DNA of 64,000 nucleotides from Theobroma cacao. Its lineage: Eukaryota; Streptophyta; Magnoliopsida; Malvales; Malvaceae. The translations under genes were made by a program, and so were the position numbers. This document shows, piece after piece, positions 11,680-25,316 of the stretch. Each line of letters begins with the position of its first letter. Within the stretch, counting starts at the first letter, position 1. The stretch is taken from assembly GCF_000208745.1 (NCBI RefSeq), contig NC_030851.1, positions 2,318,666-2,382,665 of the forward strand. Direction: 5' to 3'. Below the pieces are notes generated by a model, which did not search any database, was not told the origin of the DNA, and saw only the letters and a program-made list of their open reading frames with translations.

Positions 11680-13414
11680 ATGGAAGGCTTGGTTCAATGC
11701 TCAGCAAATTATTCACCTCTCACTCCCGTAAGCTTTTTGGAAAGAGCTTCCATGGTTTATGGTGACTGAGTTCGATTATCTATGGTTCTCTGACATATAC
11801 TTGGAAAGAAACATTTGAACCTTGATTCAAACTTGCCTCTGCCCTAAACCAATTGAAAGTCTCCCATGGCGATATTGTGAGCTCGAATACTTTGTATTTG
11901 TTTGTTTACATTAAGCAAAATAATTTATCGATTGTTTTAATTTGTATAACGTTGAAAGTTTTATGTGATCAGGTTGCAGCATTGGGTCCAAACACACCCG
12001 AGTTGTACGAGCTTCATTTTGCTGTTCCAATGGTAGGAGCCATTGTTTCTCCACTAAATATTTACCAAGAATCAACCACATTAGCTGCAGAATTGAAACT
12101 GTTGGAAGCTAGAGTCATATTTGTTGATCATCAGATCTTGCCCTTGAAGCCTTTGACATTCTCAGCGAAACATGCACTGATTTCAAGTTTCCTCTAGTTG
12201 TGCTAATGCTAGAGACTGATCCTGTTGCTAAAACCGCCTCCTCTGGTTATCAGCTTTCGGGTTATCGTAGTTATGATTCTCTTCTGATTCCAACAAATGG
12301 CTATGGGTACGAGATTGTAAGGCCAAAAGGTGAATGTGATCCGATTTCCATTGTTTTTACTTCAGGGACTACAGGGGTTCCAAAAGGAGTCGTTCATAGC
12401 CACATAGCAGCATATCTGACGACTCTCGCTGAAATTCTTCTAAATAAAATGAACACTATGCCTGTTTATTTGTGGACAGTCCCAATGTATCACTGCAATG
12501 GGTGGTGCTTTATTTGGGCTATCGCTGCTCTTGGTGGCACCAATATTTGCCTCAGAAAATATGATGCCAAATTCATATTTGACAGCATAATTAGGTCAAC
12601 GTGACCCTTCTTGGTGGTGCAACCCCAGTCCTTAGTTTAATTGCCAATGCAAATCAGAGCCCGCTTTCATTCAAGGTAAACATAATGATTGGAGGTGCAC
12701 ATCCTCCACCTCAAGTTGTGCTGAAGGTCGAAGAACTCGGATTTAATCTCACTCGCTCTTATGGAATGTCAGAATGTCAGAAATACTAGGTCCTGGGACT
12801 GTTTATCCATGGAGGCCCGAATATAGTTCCCTCCCTCCTCTGGAACGAGCAAGAATGAAAGCTCTTCATGGGTTGAATCATCTCTTGATGGAGGGTGTTG
12901 ATGTTAAAGACCGAGTGACGATGGAAAGCGTGCCGTTTGATGGGTTGACGTCTGGGGAGGTGATGTTCAGAGGCAACACCATGATGAAAGGGTACTATAA
13001 AAACCCAAAGGCAACCAAAGCAGCGTTGAGGGGAGGATGGTTTCATACGGGTGATATTGCTGTGAGACAACCCGATGGAAATATTGAGGTGAAAGATCGA
13101 AAGCATGATCTCATTATTTCCGGGGATAAGGAAATAAGCTCCGTCGATGTTGAAGCCGTGCTGTTTAGTCATCCAGCAGTGTTCGAGGCGGCTGTGGAGG
13201 GCGTCCGAATGAGGTCGTTGGGGAGACAGTTTGTGCTTTTGTGATGCTTAAGCAAGGACGCAATGCGAGCTCCGAGGAGATTATCAAGTTCTGTGGTGAA
13301 AGGCTGTCGGAAAACATGGTGCCGGAAACTGTGGTGTTCGACGGTCTGCCACACACTTCAACTGGGAAGACGAAGAAGGCTATTCTTAGGGAAAGAGCCA
13401 TGGCCCTGATCTAA
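11680..13414 (+). pseudogene. Acyl-activating enzyme (AMP-binding, AAE1/benzoate-CoA ligase-like) pseudogene
   Basis: The relict resembles plant peroxisomal-type acyl-activating enzymes, which make acyl-CoA through an acyl-adenylate. It starts [11 protein letters not shown]. Exon 1 is 11680-11876 and exon 2 is 11973-13414, with a GT-AG intron. The AMP-binding loop TSGTTGVPKG, the GWFHTGD motif and the C-terminal STGKTKK lysine region are all still readable, but in different frames. Lesions seen: TGA at 11767-11769; a frameshift then another TGA in the rest of exon 1; frameshifts near 12135, 12598 and 13200; and an exact 8-bp tandem duplication at 12766-12781. The family's usual SGGEN is changed to SGDKE. 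With at least six lesions this cannot make the full enzyme. Confidence 0.88.
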
Positions 13415-15224
13415 AGGATGTCAAGAATCTGGTGCTTGAATCGAATCAATTGATTCCTAGCATCAAAGAAGAATAAAATAAAAAGTTGCTTTCTTGTTTT
13501 ATAATAACAAATTAAAAAACTTTGTTATTTATATTTCCTGTTGTATTTTTAGATTTTCCAAACCAACATATGCCATTAACAAAATAACACAACTAGTTTA
13601 ATTCACTTAGGATATATAAAATTTTGAATCCACAAATTCTTTCTTTGATTCAAGATTTGGTTCTGAAGTATAAGTTTAAATTTTAATTTCCTTTTGAAAG
13701 GTAAAAGGAGTTATAATATTAATAAGAATAAATATATAGGTAAATAAGAGTATCACCAATACCATAAAAATTTTTCAAAAGGTAAAACTAATTAAATTTT
13801 ATGTAACTTAATTTTGGTTAAGTCATCAATTTATTTATTATCTTTCCCATTTATTAATTGAGCTTTTATATTCTCAATATGTCTGTTTCACTGTATTTAA
13901 AAATTATTTTTATTTAATAAATTTTAAAAACTAATTGTTAAAATTGTAAAAATAAATCAAAACTGAAAGTTCAGTGTAGTTTTAATTTGGGTTGCAAACT
14001 GGATTTATACCAACGCTTGAAGATTCGGAATCAAGCGAAGATTTATGGACGGATGTTAGGAGAAGACAAGGCATGGGAAAGAATCAAAGAAATTGTGTTT
14101 ATTATTTTTATTGCACGAAATAAAATAATTATCCTGTAAATATAAAATAAAATAATTATTACATAATTTATTACAATAAATAAAATAAAAAAATAATTAT
14201 TATGATTTATTGTAATATTTAATAAGTAAAAATAACTTTGAAATAAGAAAAGAACAAAATATATCTTTTTATTATATATATATGATTGTTTATTTTTATT
14301 TTATATTATTTTTTTAAATATTTATAATTGATAATTTAAATATTAATATTATATTTATAATTTAAAAGTTATTAGAATGATTAATTTTTTTNTTAAAAGT
14401 TATTAGAATGATTAATTTTTATTTTTTAAATATTAATATTTAATTTATAATTTAAATGTTGTTATGATGATTTATATTTATTTTATTTTATTTTATTTTT
14501 TAAATATTTACGTAGATTACAGTATTGTCTTGTCTTACGACCGCGTTTTCCTTTTTCTCTTCCATTCCGCTTCCACGTATAATAGTATCGTGGTTGGTTT
14601 TGACGGAGAAGAGATCATCATCTAGAAGTTGATATGAATCCCTGAACCTGGAAAGTGACGGCCACTGTGTCACAGCAACTCGGAAGATTCGGCCCCACCT
14701 TGTTGGTTAATGCGACAAACTCACTTTCTAGAAGAGGGTCAGAAACTGTAACAGACACGATCTATTTGAACTTTTCTTTCAAAACGTAGCTTTCACACCA
14801 AGTTGCACAAATCTCGTTTACCTGCCGAGGAATTACTTGCTTCAAGACCTCCTAGATTTTGACTGTTGATGTTAAATGAATAAGTAATTATATTTTCAGG
14901 ACAACGGAGGTGTTGAGGGACCCTTGTGTATGGAAAGAACACAGAAAAGTCTTCCAAAAACCTTGGTCACGCCATCATCTGCTTCGTCTAAGTTTCAGTA
15001 GATAATTTCAAAAAAGTAGTTTAATTAGATAATACTTCCAGAAGGACCTGTACTATTCTATGAGCGGGTGCCATTTACTTTCTTCATTATTCTATTCCAT
15101 GTTTCCTGATCACGTGTCTGCAGCTTGGTCTATTTAACGCCTCCATCAGTCCAAGAGCCTTATACACTTCTCGCTACCCAACTCTCCCTTTGAGAAAATT
15201 TAAGTAATCAAAATCCCAGAAATA
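13415..15224. other. AT-rich spacer with the P450 promoter at its right end
   Basis: From 13415 to about 14510 the DNA is very AT-rich and I see no gene. A ~28-bp direct repeat flanks the N at 14392. From 14520 on the base composition is more balanced. Just ahead of the P450 start there is a G-box CACGTG (15111-15116) and a TATA-like TATTTAA (15131-15137), about 90 bp before the ATG. Promoter function is inferred. Confidence 0.5.
14392..14392. other. Single N flanked by a direct repeat
   Basis: The words TTAAAAGTTATTAGAATGAT and the T-rich run after them occur on both sides of the N. This is expected if two overlapping contig ends were joined without being collapsed. Confidence 0.7.
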
Positions 15225-17435
<2,211 letters not shown>

Positions 17436-18610
17436 AGGACTGGCACCAATTAGTGTTATATAGTTGGAGATTGCATGGCTATTAAATTTTTTATTAATTG
17501 TTTATGGTCATAGTATGTTGTTGACTATGAAGACCGAGCAGGAAAAAGAAATAATGTTAAAGTAGCTAAAGAGAGAAAGTCTTGGTTGGTTAGTCATGTA
17601 CCACTTTCTAGTTTCTTTTCCTTTTCTTTGTTGGGCCATGTTTCTTTGTCTAGTTGTAAGAACTTTTGTGAAATATATAGTATAACTTTAATATTGAGAT
17701 ATGATACAACAGTTAAAATGGAAGAACCACATTTCTTAATATCTATTATTTTGTGGATTTTTAGGTTGTTTGGCCAACGATGGATGGCCCATCCTTTTCT
17801 GGATATAATTAAGGTTGTCGGCAATGGTAGATACATACTGTGGTAGGAAAGCTAACATCAAGCTAAAAATAGTATATAAAATAATTAAGCTTACATGATG
17901 GCTAAGTTTCTTGAAACTATTAGTCAATTCATTTTTGCATTGAAAGTCTTATGCTATTCCATCATCAACAGAAAAAGTTATGATAATGGTCCACTGATAC
18001 ATAAAATGGAGATATTTTTGTTGTTTAAATGCTTAGGGGGAAAAAATGTAGAATTAAGTCTTAAAAGTGTATACAATTTATATGAATGGTAGCCCAATAT
18101 GATTCATGCTCATAGAGAAATGGCCCAAAGGCCTTTGTTTGGTCTACAAGCAAGAACTTGTAACGGGCATCATTGGCATTGGCTCAACATCATCACCTTC
18201 ACTTGAGAACCGAAAGCAAAACAAAAAAAAAAATCATAAGCTTTATTTGCAGGGATGTGATGATCATCTTTACCAAATCTTTTGGTTGCATAAGCCAGAT
18301 TCTTTGATAGTCTTAGATCATTCCCTTGCTCCCCTTGAATCTGGACCCTTGCCGCCTTCAGTTGATGAACAAACATCATTTCCTGACATGATATTTGCAG
18401 CCATGCGTGAATAGAGACAGAGACAGAGCATCAGGTGAGCGTTAAGCAGGTTCATGTATGCATAATATGCGTCACAAACTTGAGCACAAGATCTAGAGGG
18501 ATAAAAACAAACACATAAATTAATCAGAATTTAATGTGCAAGAGTGCAAGCTAGCAAACACATCATATCGAAAGTTAATGTGTTTCAACCACCATTTTCA
18601 TTTTATATAG
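17436..18610. other. P450 3' region and spacer
   Basis: The first few hundred bases are probably P450 3' UTR. Open frames of up to 102 codons (18106-18414, +) show no recognisable domain. The segment ends at the TATAG target-site duplication of the Copia element. Confidence 0.4.
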
Positions 18611-19068
18611 TGTTGAAAAATTACGAAATTGTCTCTAAAGAATTGTCTAAGATCTAACTCAATCAATAGAATAAAGAAAGAAAAAAAATCAAGCACACCC
18701 ACAAGAACACAAGAATTTACGTGATTTGGTCTTTTGATAACCTACGTTCACGGGCACAGCAACAGAAAAAAATTCACTAAGAGAAAAATCAAGAGATTAT
18801 AAGAACAGTCTCAAACTCATAACATTTATCCCACATACACCTAAATCACTCTCTCTAAATCTAGATTATGATTATTCTTTAACCCATAGGGTCTTTTTAT
18901 AGTGTCAAATACAATAACTTTATCCTAATATAATTAGGAATCTTAACCTAATAGAATTAGGAATTGTTATTCTAGTCTAACTAGATTTAAAGACTATTTT
19001 ATAAGGTATACTAATTTAATTAGAATTAAACAATCCTAATTAAATCACAATTCAAGACTATCCTAACA
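18611..19068 (-). repeat. Copia 3' LTR (left on the plus strand)
   Basis: This LTR is 458 bp long and bounded by TGTTG/TAACA. It matches 22114-22571 with roughly 93% identity by eye and has no length difference. Confidence 0.93.
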
Positions 19069-19149
19069 AATCTCCACCTTAAGCTTGAATTCACCAAGCT
19101 CCACCTTACGAACCAATCTCTGTCGACACCGCCAATGCCCCAAAGGGCC

Positions 19150-19866
19150 TCAAGCACTACGAACACCGATCAAGTCCAAGCAATGCTTGAACTTTATCCC
19201 ATAAACTGACTTAGTCAACAAATTTGCCAGATTTTCATCTGTAGCTATTTTCTTTACTACAATGTCACCTTTAGAAATAATCTCTCGAATGAAGTTACAC
19301 TTGACTTGGATGTGTTTAATTCTCTCATGAAACATCTGATTTTTAGTCAAATGTATAGCACTTTGACTATCACAAAACACAACTGTATGTGCTTGTCCAA
19401 AACCAAGATCATTAACCAAGCCTTTAAGCCACAAAGCCTCCTTCACTGCCTCGGTCACAACCATATATTCAACTTCAGTTGTAGACAAAGCAACGGTTGA
19501 TTGAAGAACTGCTTTCCAACTGATTGCAGACCCTGAGAGAGTGAACACAGACCCCATTCGAGATCTTCTACTATCTAGATCACCAGCAAAATCTGATTTG
19601 GAGAAGCCAACCACATTACGACTAATGTTTGCACCTCTTTCACACACTAAGCCAACATCAATAGTACCTTTAGGTGTTTTCACAAGCTCCCATATTTGAT
19701 CCCAATGTAGAGACTCAATCTTCTTAGAAGACTCGGCATATGTAATTTCCTCATGATAAAAGTAAGGCTCAACAATCTCTACTTCCACAGATAAAAGATA
19801 AGAATCAAAATCACCATCGATACAAGTAATTCTTCGTTGAGATACCAATTCTTGTACCTCTTGCAA
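19150..19866 (-). pseudogene. Copia RNase H and tail of polyprotein, fused across the RT deletion
   Basis: Residues ~80 onward match Copia RNase H: SDFAGDLD, SAISWKA, STTEVEYM, CDSQSAIHLTKN and the C-terminal DENLANLLTKS are visible. The upstream part, WDQIWELVKTPKG, is normally the segment just before the reverse transcriptase. Here it runs straight into TIDVGLVCERG, normally just after it. The whole RT domain, with its YVDD motif, is therefore deleted, with the join near 19665-19675. Pre-join and post-join family sequences both tend to contain Lys-Gly, so a short-homology deletion is plausible. Confidence 0.85.
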
Positions 19867-19872
19867 TTCTTT

Positions 19873-21128
19873 CTAGATTTCACTATCATCCCGCACTGTC
19901 ACAAGAGCATTGATTTCAAGCTCCATCTGCTTGCCAACTTCTTGGTCTGATGTGTTTGCAATTCTAGACTTTATCCCACAAAGTAATGCAGACTTGTCAA
20001 AGGTAACATCCAGACTCATCATAAACTTGGGGAACTTACAATCAGTACACCACAATTGATAACCCTTCACCTCATATGCATAGCCTAGGAATATGCACTC
20101 CGTCGCCCTCAACTCAAGTTTACCATCACTCACATGAGCATGAACAGAACAACCAAATACTCTCAATATAGAATAATCAGCGGGCTTACCAGATCAAATT
20201 TCCTTGGGAGTCTTAAATTCAATTGCAGTTGATGGAGACCGATTTACCAAGTAGCAAGCCATGTTGATAATTTCTATCCAGAATACTTTGGTTAGGCCAA
20301 CATTTGAGAACACGTATTTTGCTTTCTCCAGAAGTGTTTTCTTCATCTATTCTACAATACCATTTTGATATGGTGTTTTGTCGACAGTGCGATATCTAAC
20401 GATTTTCTCATTCTTATAGAATAGACCAAACTCACCTTTGCAAAATTTCAAACCTTTGTTTGTTCGAAAGCTCTTGATCCTTTTTTTAGTCTGCTTCTCG
20501 ATCAATACCTTCCAATGCAAAAAGGTGGTTAACACTTCACTCATAGCCTTCAGAAGATACGTCCACACCTTTCTTGAAAATCATCAATAAAGATCCATAT
20601 GTATAATGATCCACCTTTTGATGCCACCGAAGAAGAACCCCACAAATCTGAATGGATGTAGTTTACTGCACTTTTGGTTCGATGAGTTGTAGTGTTAAAT
20701 TTCATTATATGTTGCTCACAGAAATCTAGCTTTTCACTCTTTTGACCACATAGCAAACTACGCTTACTCAGTTTTTTAATCCCTCTCTCGCTCATATGAC
20801 TCAATCTCATATGTCATAAATGTGTTACATCATCTTCAGGATCATTAGATGAGACCACAGAAACAGTTTCAATGACTGTGTTTCTCACTAGACAATAAAG
20901 GTCACCGGATAACTTGCCCTTCATGATAGTTAAGGCTCCTTTAGATACATTCAAGACACCATCTTGGCCACTATATTTGTAGCCCTTTTTATTTAACAAA
21001 CTCAAGGATATTAAATTCTTTTTCATGTCAGGGACATGTTTTACCTCAAGTGTTCTTACCATACCATCAAACATCCTGATTCGAATTGTGTCAATCCCAA
21101 CAACTGAGAGAGAGAAATCATCTCCTAA
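19873..21128 (-). pseudogene. Copia protease tail and integrase remnants
   Basis: Broken frames contain a GAG-pre-integrase segment (HMRLSHMSERG with its HxH-type zinc site) and integrase core fragments (NYIHSDLWG, IDDF and later TPYQNGIVE). Also present is the region ILRVFGCSVHAHV with ECIFLGYA. Stops and frameshifts separate the pieces (for example near 20550-20580, 20345, 20195 and 19870). The element is dead. Confidence 0.8.
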
Positions 21129-22067
21129 TTATACAGTGTCCATATTAATAGATTGATAAGTTGTAAACCAATCACGCCTATGACATATATGAAAGCAACA
21201 AGCTGAATCCAAGATCCATGTATCCATCAGGTTACCATTAGTAATTGCAAGAACATTATCAGTTTCCTCAAAAGTATCAAAGTCATCTCCAACCACGTTT
21301 GCAGTATTCTCAAACTTATTGAACTTTTCATCATCCTTGAGTTTGGTACAGTCTTGACGAAAATACCCTTTCTGACCACAATTCCAGCAAGTTTTCCCTT
21401 TTGCTCTAGATTTACCTTTTCTGTCTATACCCTTCTCTCTATCTTTTCCTCTATTCACAACCAAACCTTCTACTTGATTTTCATTCTGGATACCACCAAC
21501 TTTCTTCTTCAATTCCTTGGAATTTAAATATGCTCTTACATCCTCGAAAGTGAGAGTGTCTCGGTCATATAATATAGTATCCATGAAATTTTCATACGAT
21601 GGAGGCAAAGAACATAAAAGAATTAGGGCTAGGTCTTCATCCTCAATGTTAACATCGATATTCTTTAAATCAAGAATAATTCTATTAAATTCATTAATAT
21701 ATGTATTAACAAACGTACCTTTACTTATCATGAGAGTATACAATCGTTGCTTCATATAAAACCGATTCGTTAGAGATTTAGTCATATAAATACTTTCGAG
21801 TTGAAGCCACACTATAGCAGCAGATTCTTCATCTGTGACTTCTCTTAGCACCTCATCAGACAAAGCTAGGAGAATAGCACTATGTGCTTTCTTCATAAGG
21901 TCATCTTTCTCACCATCAGATAAATTCGAAGGAAGATACTCTTTTCCCTTCAATGCCTTCAACAATCCTTGTTGCACTAGCAATGCGCGCAACTTAACAC
22001 GCCAAAGGCTGAAATCGTTTTTTCCATTAAACTTTTCAATCTCATACTTGGTCGACGAAGTTGCCAT
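21129..22067 (-). pseudogene. Copia Gag with zinc knuckle and start of protease
   Basis: A 312-codon frame starts MATSSTKYEI just after the primer-binding site. It includes the Copia Gag domain (WRVKLRALLVQQ, YMTKSLTNR, LPPSYENF) and a CCHC-type knuckle, CWNCGQKGYFRQDC, in which the zinc-binding His is replaced by Tyr. It runs into the protease, whose expected catalytic D-S-G reads D-S-A (WILDSACCFH). The frame then stops at 21129-21131. Confidence 0.88.
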
Positions 22068-22113
22068 AGCGAGATTCAGATTGACTCAAGATCTTGAAGC
22101 TCTGATACCAGTT

Positions 22114-22571
22114 TGTTGGGAAATTACGGAATTGTCTCTAAAGAATTGCCTAAGATCTAACCCAATTAATAGAATAAAGAAAGAAAAAAAATCAAGCACA
22201 CCCACAAGAACACAAGAATTTACTTGGTTTGGTCTTTTGATGACCTATGTCTACGGGCACAGTAACAGAGAAAAATCTACTGAGAGAAAAATCAGGAGAT
22301 TACAAAAACAGTTTCAAACTCATAACCCTTATCCCACGTACACCTAAATCACTCTCTCTAAATCTAGGTGATGATTATTCTTTAACCCATAGGGTTCTTT
22401 TATAGTGTCAAATACAATAACCTTATCCTAATATAATTAGGAATCTTATCCTAATAGAATTAGGAATTGTTATTCTAGTCTAACTAGATTTAAAGACTAT
22501 TTTATAAGGTATACTAATTTAATTAGAATTAAACAATCCTAATTAAATCACAATTCAAGACTATCCTAACA
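22114..22571 (-). repeat. Copia 5' LTR (right on the plus strand)
   Basis: This LTR is 458 bp long and lies directly next to the tRNA primer-binding site. It carries the element's promoter in family terms. Confidence 0.93.
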
Positions 22572-22576
22572 TATAG

Positions 22577-25316
22577 TATTTCATGTGAGCATGCGTACTA
22601 ATTACATAATGAATGAAGGTTTCAGGTAATGATTAGCATTGCCGTTTATGCATGTAAAAAGTTTGATCAGCGTGCAGCCGCGGGACTTCATCCGTTTTCA
22701 TATTGTAAACAAGATTCTGTAACTTGTGACAGGGAGTAGCTTCAGGTAGTGTGAGATCACAAAGTGCAGAACAGCTGGGATTGAAAACATCTCACAGTCA
22801 CAAGGAAGTCAATCCATACCATACTAAATCTCGAAAGTTATAAGCATATAGGGACACAAAAATTACCCATTGATATGTACCAACGCGAAGCATGCCATGC
22901 TATTACAATCGTGCATGTACCAAATGAGTAACATACCAAATATCCAATCATACTTTAGCTGGATTTTAAGCACATTGAACCGCAGATAGATAAGGGCAAC
23001 ACGAACATGATATATATACAATCCATCATTTATGAAGATTGTCAGAAGCTACCATTTCTGTGCACCATTTCCTATCCCCAGTAAGGGTCCAGAGAGCTGA
23101 TGCAATCTTATTGCTTCTTTCTTGTATTCGGGTGCCTTCAGTACTCAATATAGGCATTAATGTTTTATATGAAGTTGCATACTTTCTTTTGTCTTTACTT
23201 TTTGTCTGCTTTACATTTTTTTAATGACTCGGAGATTGGTCATGATGATGAAGTCAAGATTTCATATCTTTTTTTAAAGTGAAATCTTAAAACATAAAAC
23301 TATTTAAATTTTTAATTATATTTTTTCATATTTAATAGCACTAAAAGAATAAGTATAATACTTTAAAAAATCTTAATTTATTAAAAAAATTCAAACATGA
23401 TTTTTTTTATATTCATCAACTTTTTATATTTATATTTTAAATTAATTATTAATTAAAATATTATTTATTATTTTATATTATGTGATATTATGTGACATGA
23501 TGATATTTCATAATGAATAATAACGTAACATATTAATTTGTCAAGTAATATTTTTTAACTTCAACATTAATTTTATGTGAATATAAAAAATAATAATTAA
23601 TTTTGTAAAAAATATATTATTTTTTTTTATTATTAGTTAATAATAATTGATGAACACGTCCTTATGCGTGTCGTACTTTTCATGAGTGCCAAACTCCACC
23701 GCCCTATTTTTCAAAAGTGCAAGAGTTCTATTCCAACTTGGACTCTGAACGCCTAATCGAGATAGGATTCCCGCATTTGTCAAAATCATGAGCCCAATAT
23801 TTAAGAGAGTCCTTGGCTTGTCAGCCTCCACGTTACCTTCTATTAATGTATGCGTTATTTTTTTTTATATATGATTGATGATCAAAAATATATTTGATCT
23901 AAAATAACAATATATAAAATTAAATTATATTTAATAACATATTTTAAAATATATAATTTTAAATTAAATTCGTATTAAAAGGAAGGAAGAGAAAAAAAAA
24001 TTATCCAAAAAAAAAAGACAAAAAAATGATGGTATGGACTATCTTACTTTCGAGGGTGTCACTAAATTATTTATAGATTAAAAAGATCACGTTGTGGATT
24101 ATGGCCAGCAAATAAGCAAAATCCCTGATTTAGTTTAACATAAAATTGTTCCATTATTGAAGGTTGACAGGCAACAATCTATAATTTATTTAGTATAAGA
24201 TTCGTATCTTTATTATATAAAGATTTAGATATTAGATACTTATTTTATGTAATAAACTCTCTTGCCCACTGCATACATATCATTGAATCTATTAATTCCA
24301 TGCATTAATAAATATATATAGAACTTTGGGTTAAAAGAATAAAGGAAGATTTTTTTTTTAATTTCAAGAAGGCATAATTTTTAGAGGGATTATAAGAACT
24401 CTAGTAGGAGTATTTTTTATTTTTTATTTTATGTTTTGTGAGAAAATAAAATATAAAAAATTATATTTTAGAGGGAAAAAAGTCTGATGGTTCTAGAACT
24501 ACTTAAAAAGTATTATAGTCACCGAAAAGATTCAAAGAAATTTTTCTTAATTAACCATGCATGTGCGCTTGACTTACTTTATTAAATATTAAAATACCCC
24601 ATTTAATGATACTTAACAGGGGTACTTAATATTTGCCTTGCTAGTATTAGTAGCTAGCACTACTAGCACGGCTACAGAGCAAAGTTATTTAATATTTTAT
24701 TAACCAAAAATCAAAGTTAAAATTCTGCATTGAATAAAGTGATTAAAGGAAAGTAGATTCAATTGACCTTGGATCTTGCAAAATAAAAAAATCGATTTCT
24801 TTTCCAATGCAAGATTCACTGAAGGACACAAAAGGAATTATGCTAGAAAGAATTGCCGCTAATAATCTGAGTTATATATTTCAATGCATAGAAAGTAATA
24901 AAATATATATTTATTTATATATTTATATATATACGTGTGTATTATATATATATATATATATACTTGTATAATTAGTTTTACTATTTTTTTATTTTATCTA
25001 TTCCATTTAATTTCTCTACATAATTCTTCAACTTTTATATTTNTATATATATAGTGTGTATATATATATAATATATATATTTATAATGAAAATGACGGAT
25101 GCAGCCCCAGCTATGCTTCTGTTGGTGACTTTATCTTCTATTTTTTAATGGCAAAAAGGGGTTAATCAAAATCAAGAAGATCAAAGACTTGGAGCACCAG
25201 TTTGAGGGGGATGATAGTTTATTTATTTGATTCCTGAGGATCTTAGGGGCAGAGTGCTATGTAGAGAGAGAGGCAAAACGGCGGGCAATATCGATAGAGT
25301 ACCAGACAATTTGGCA
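22577..25316. other. AT-rich spacer and upstream region of FMO gene A1
   Basis: No gene is recognised. From about 24455 the sequence is closely repeated upstream of A2 (from ~30945) and A3 (from ~42430). This marks the left edge of the FMO duplication as seen in unit 1. A W-box TTGACC (24763-24768) is kept in all copies. Long (TA)n runs lie at about 24900-24962 and 25045-25085, with an N at 25043. CTATGTAGAGAGAGAG, about 60 bp before the A1 ATG, reads CTATATAGAGAG in the other two units. Confidence 0.5.
25043..25043. other. Single N in (TA)-rich DNA
   Basis: The N sits in a (TA)n stretch upstream of A1 that is longer than in the A2 copy. It may mark an assembly join. Confidence 0.8.

Larger units (their letters stand above)
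18611..22571 (-). mobile_element. Copia LTR retrotransposon, internally deleted (3961 bp)
   Basis: Two 458-bp LTRs (18611-19068 and 22114-22571) begin TGTTG and end TAACA, flanked by identical 5-bp duplications TATAG (18606-18610, 22572-22576). The element reads on the minus strand. The primer-binding site TGGTATCAGAGC is complementary to initiator Met-tRNA (plus strand 22099-22110). A purine-rich tract is next to the left LTR (19069-19084). The inner region encodes Gag, protease, integrase and RNase H remnants, but the reverse transcriptase is missing, so the element is about 1 kb shorter than usual. By eye the LTRs differ at about 30 of 458 sites, mostly transitions, so the insertion is not recent. 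It cannot move on its own. Confidence 0.95.

Noticed and set aside
18106..18414. 102-codon plus-strand frame after the P450
   Set aside because: No domain, includes a poly-A run, and has a biased composition; not supported as a gene.
21835..22347. 170-codon plus-strand frame over the Copia 5' end
   Set aside because: It is antisense to the recognisable Gag start and runs through the primer-binding site and LTR.
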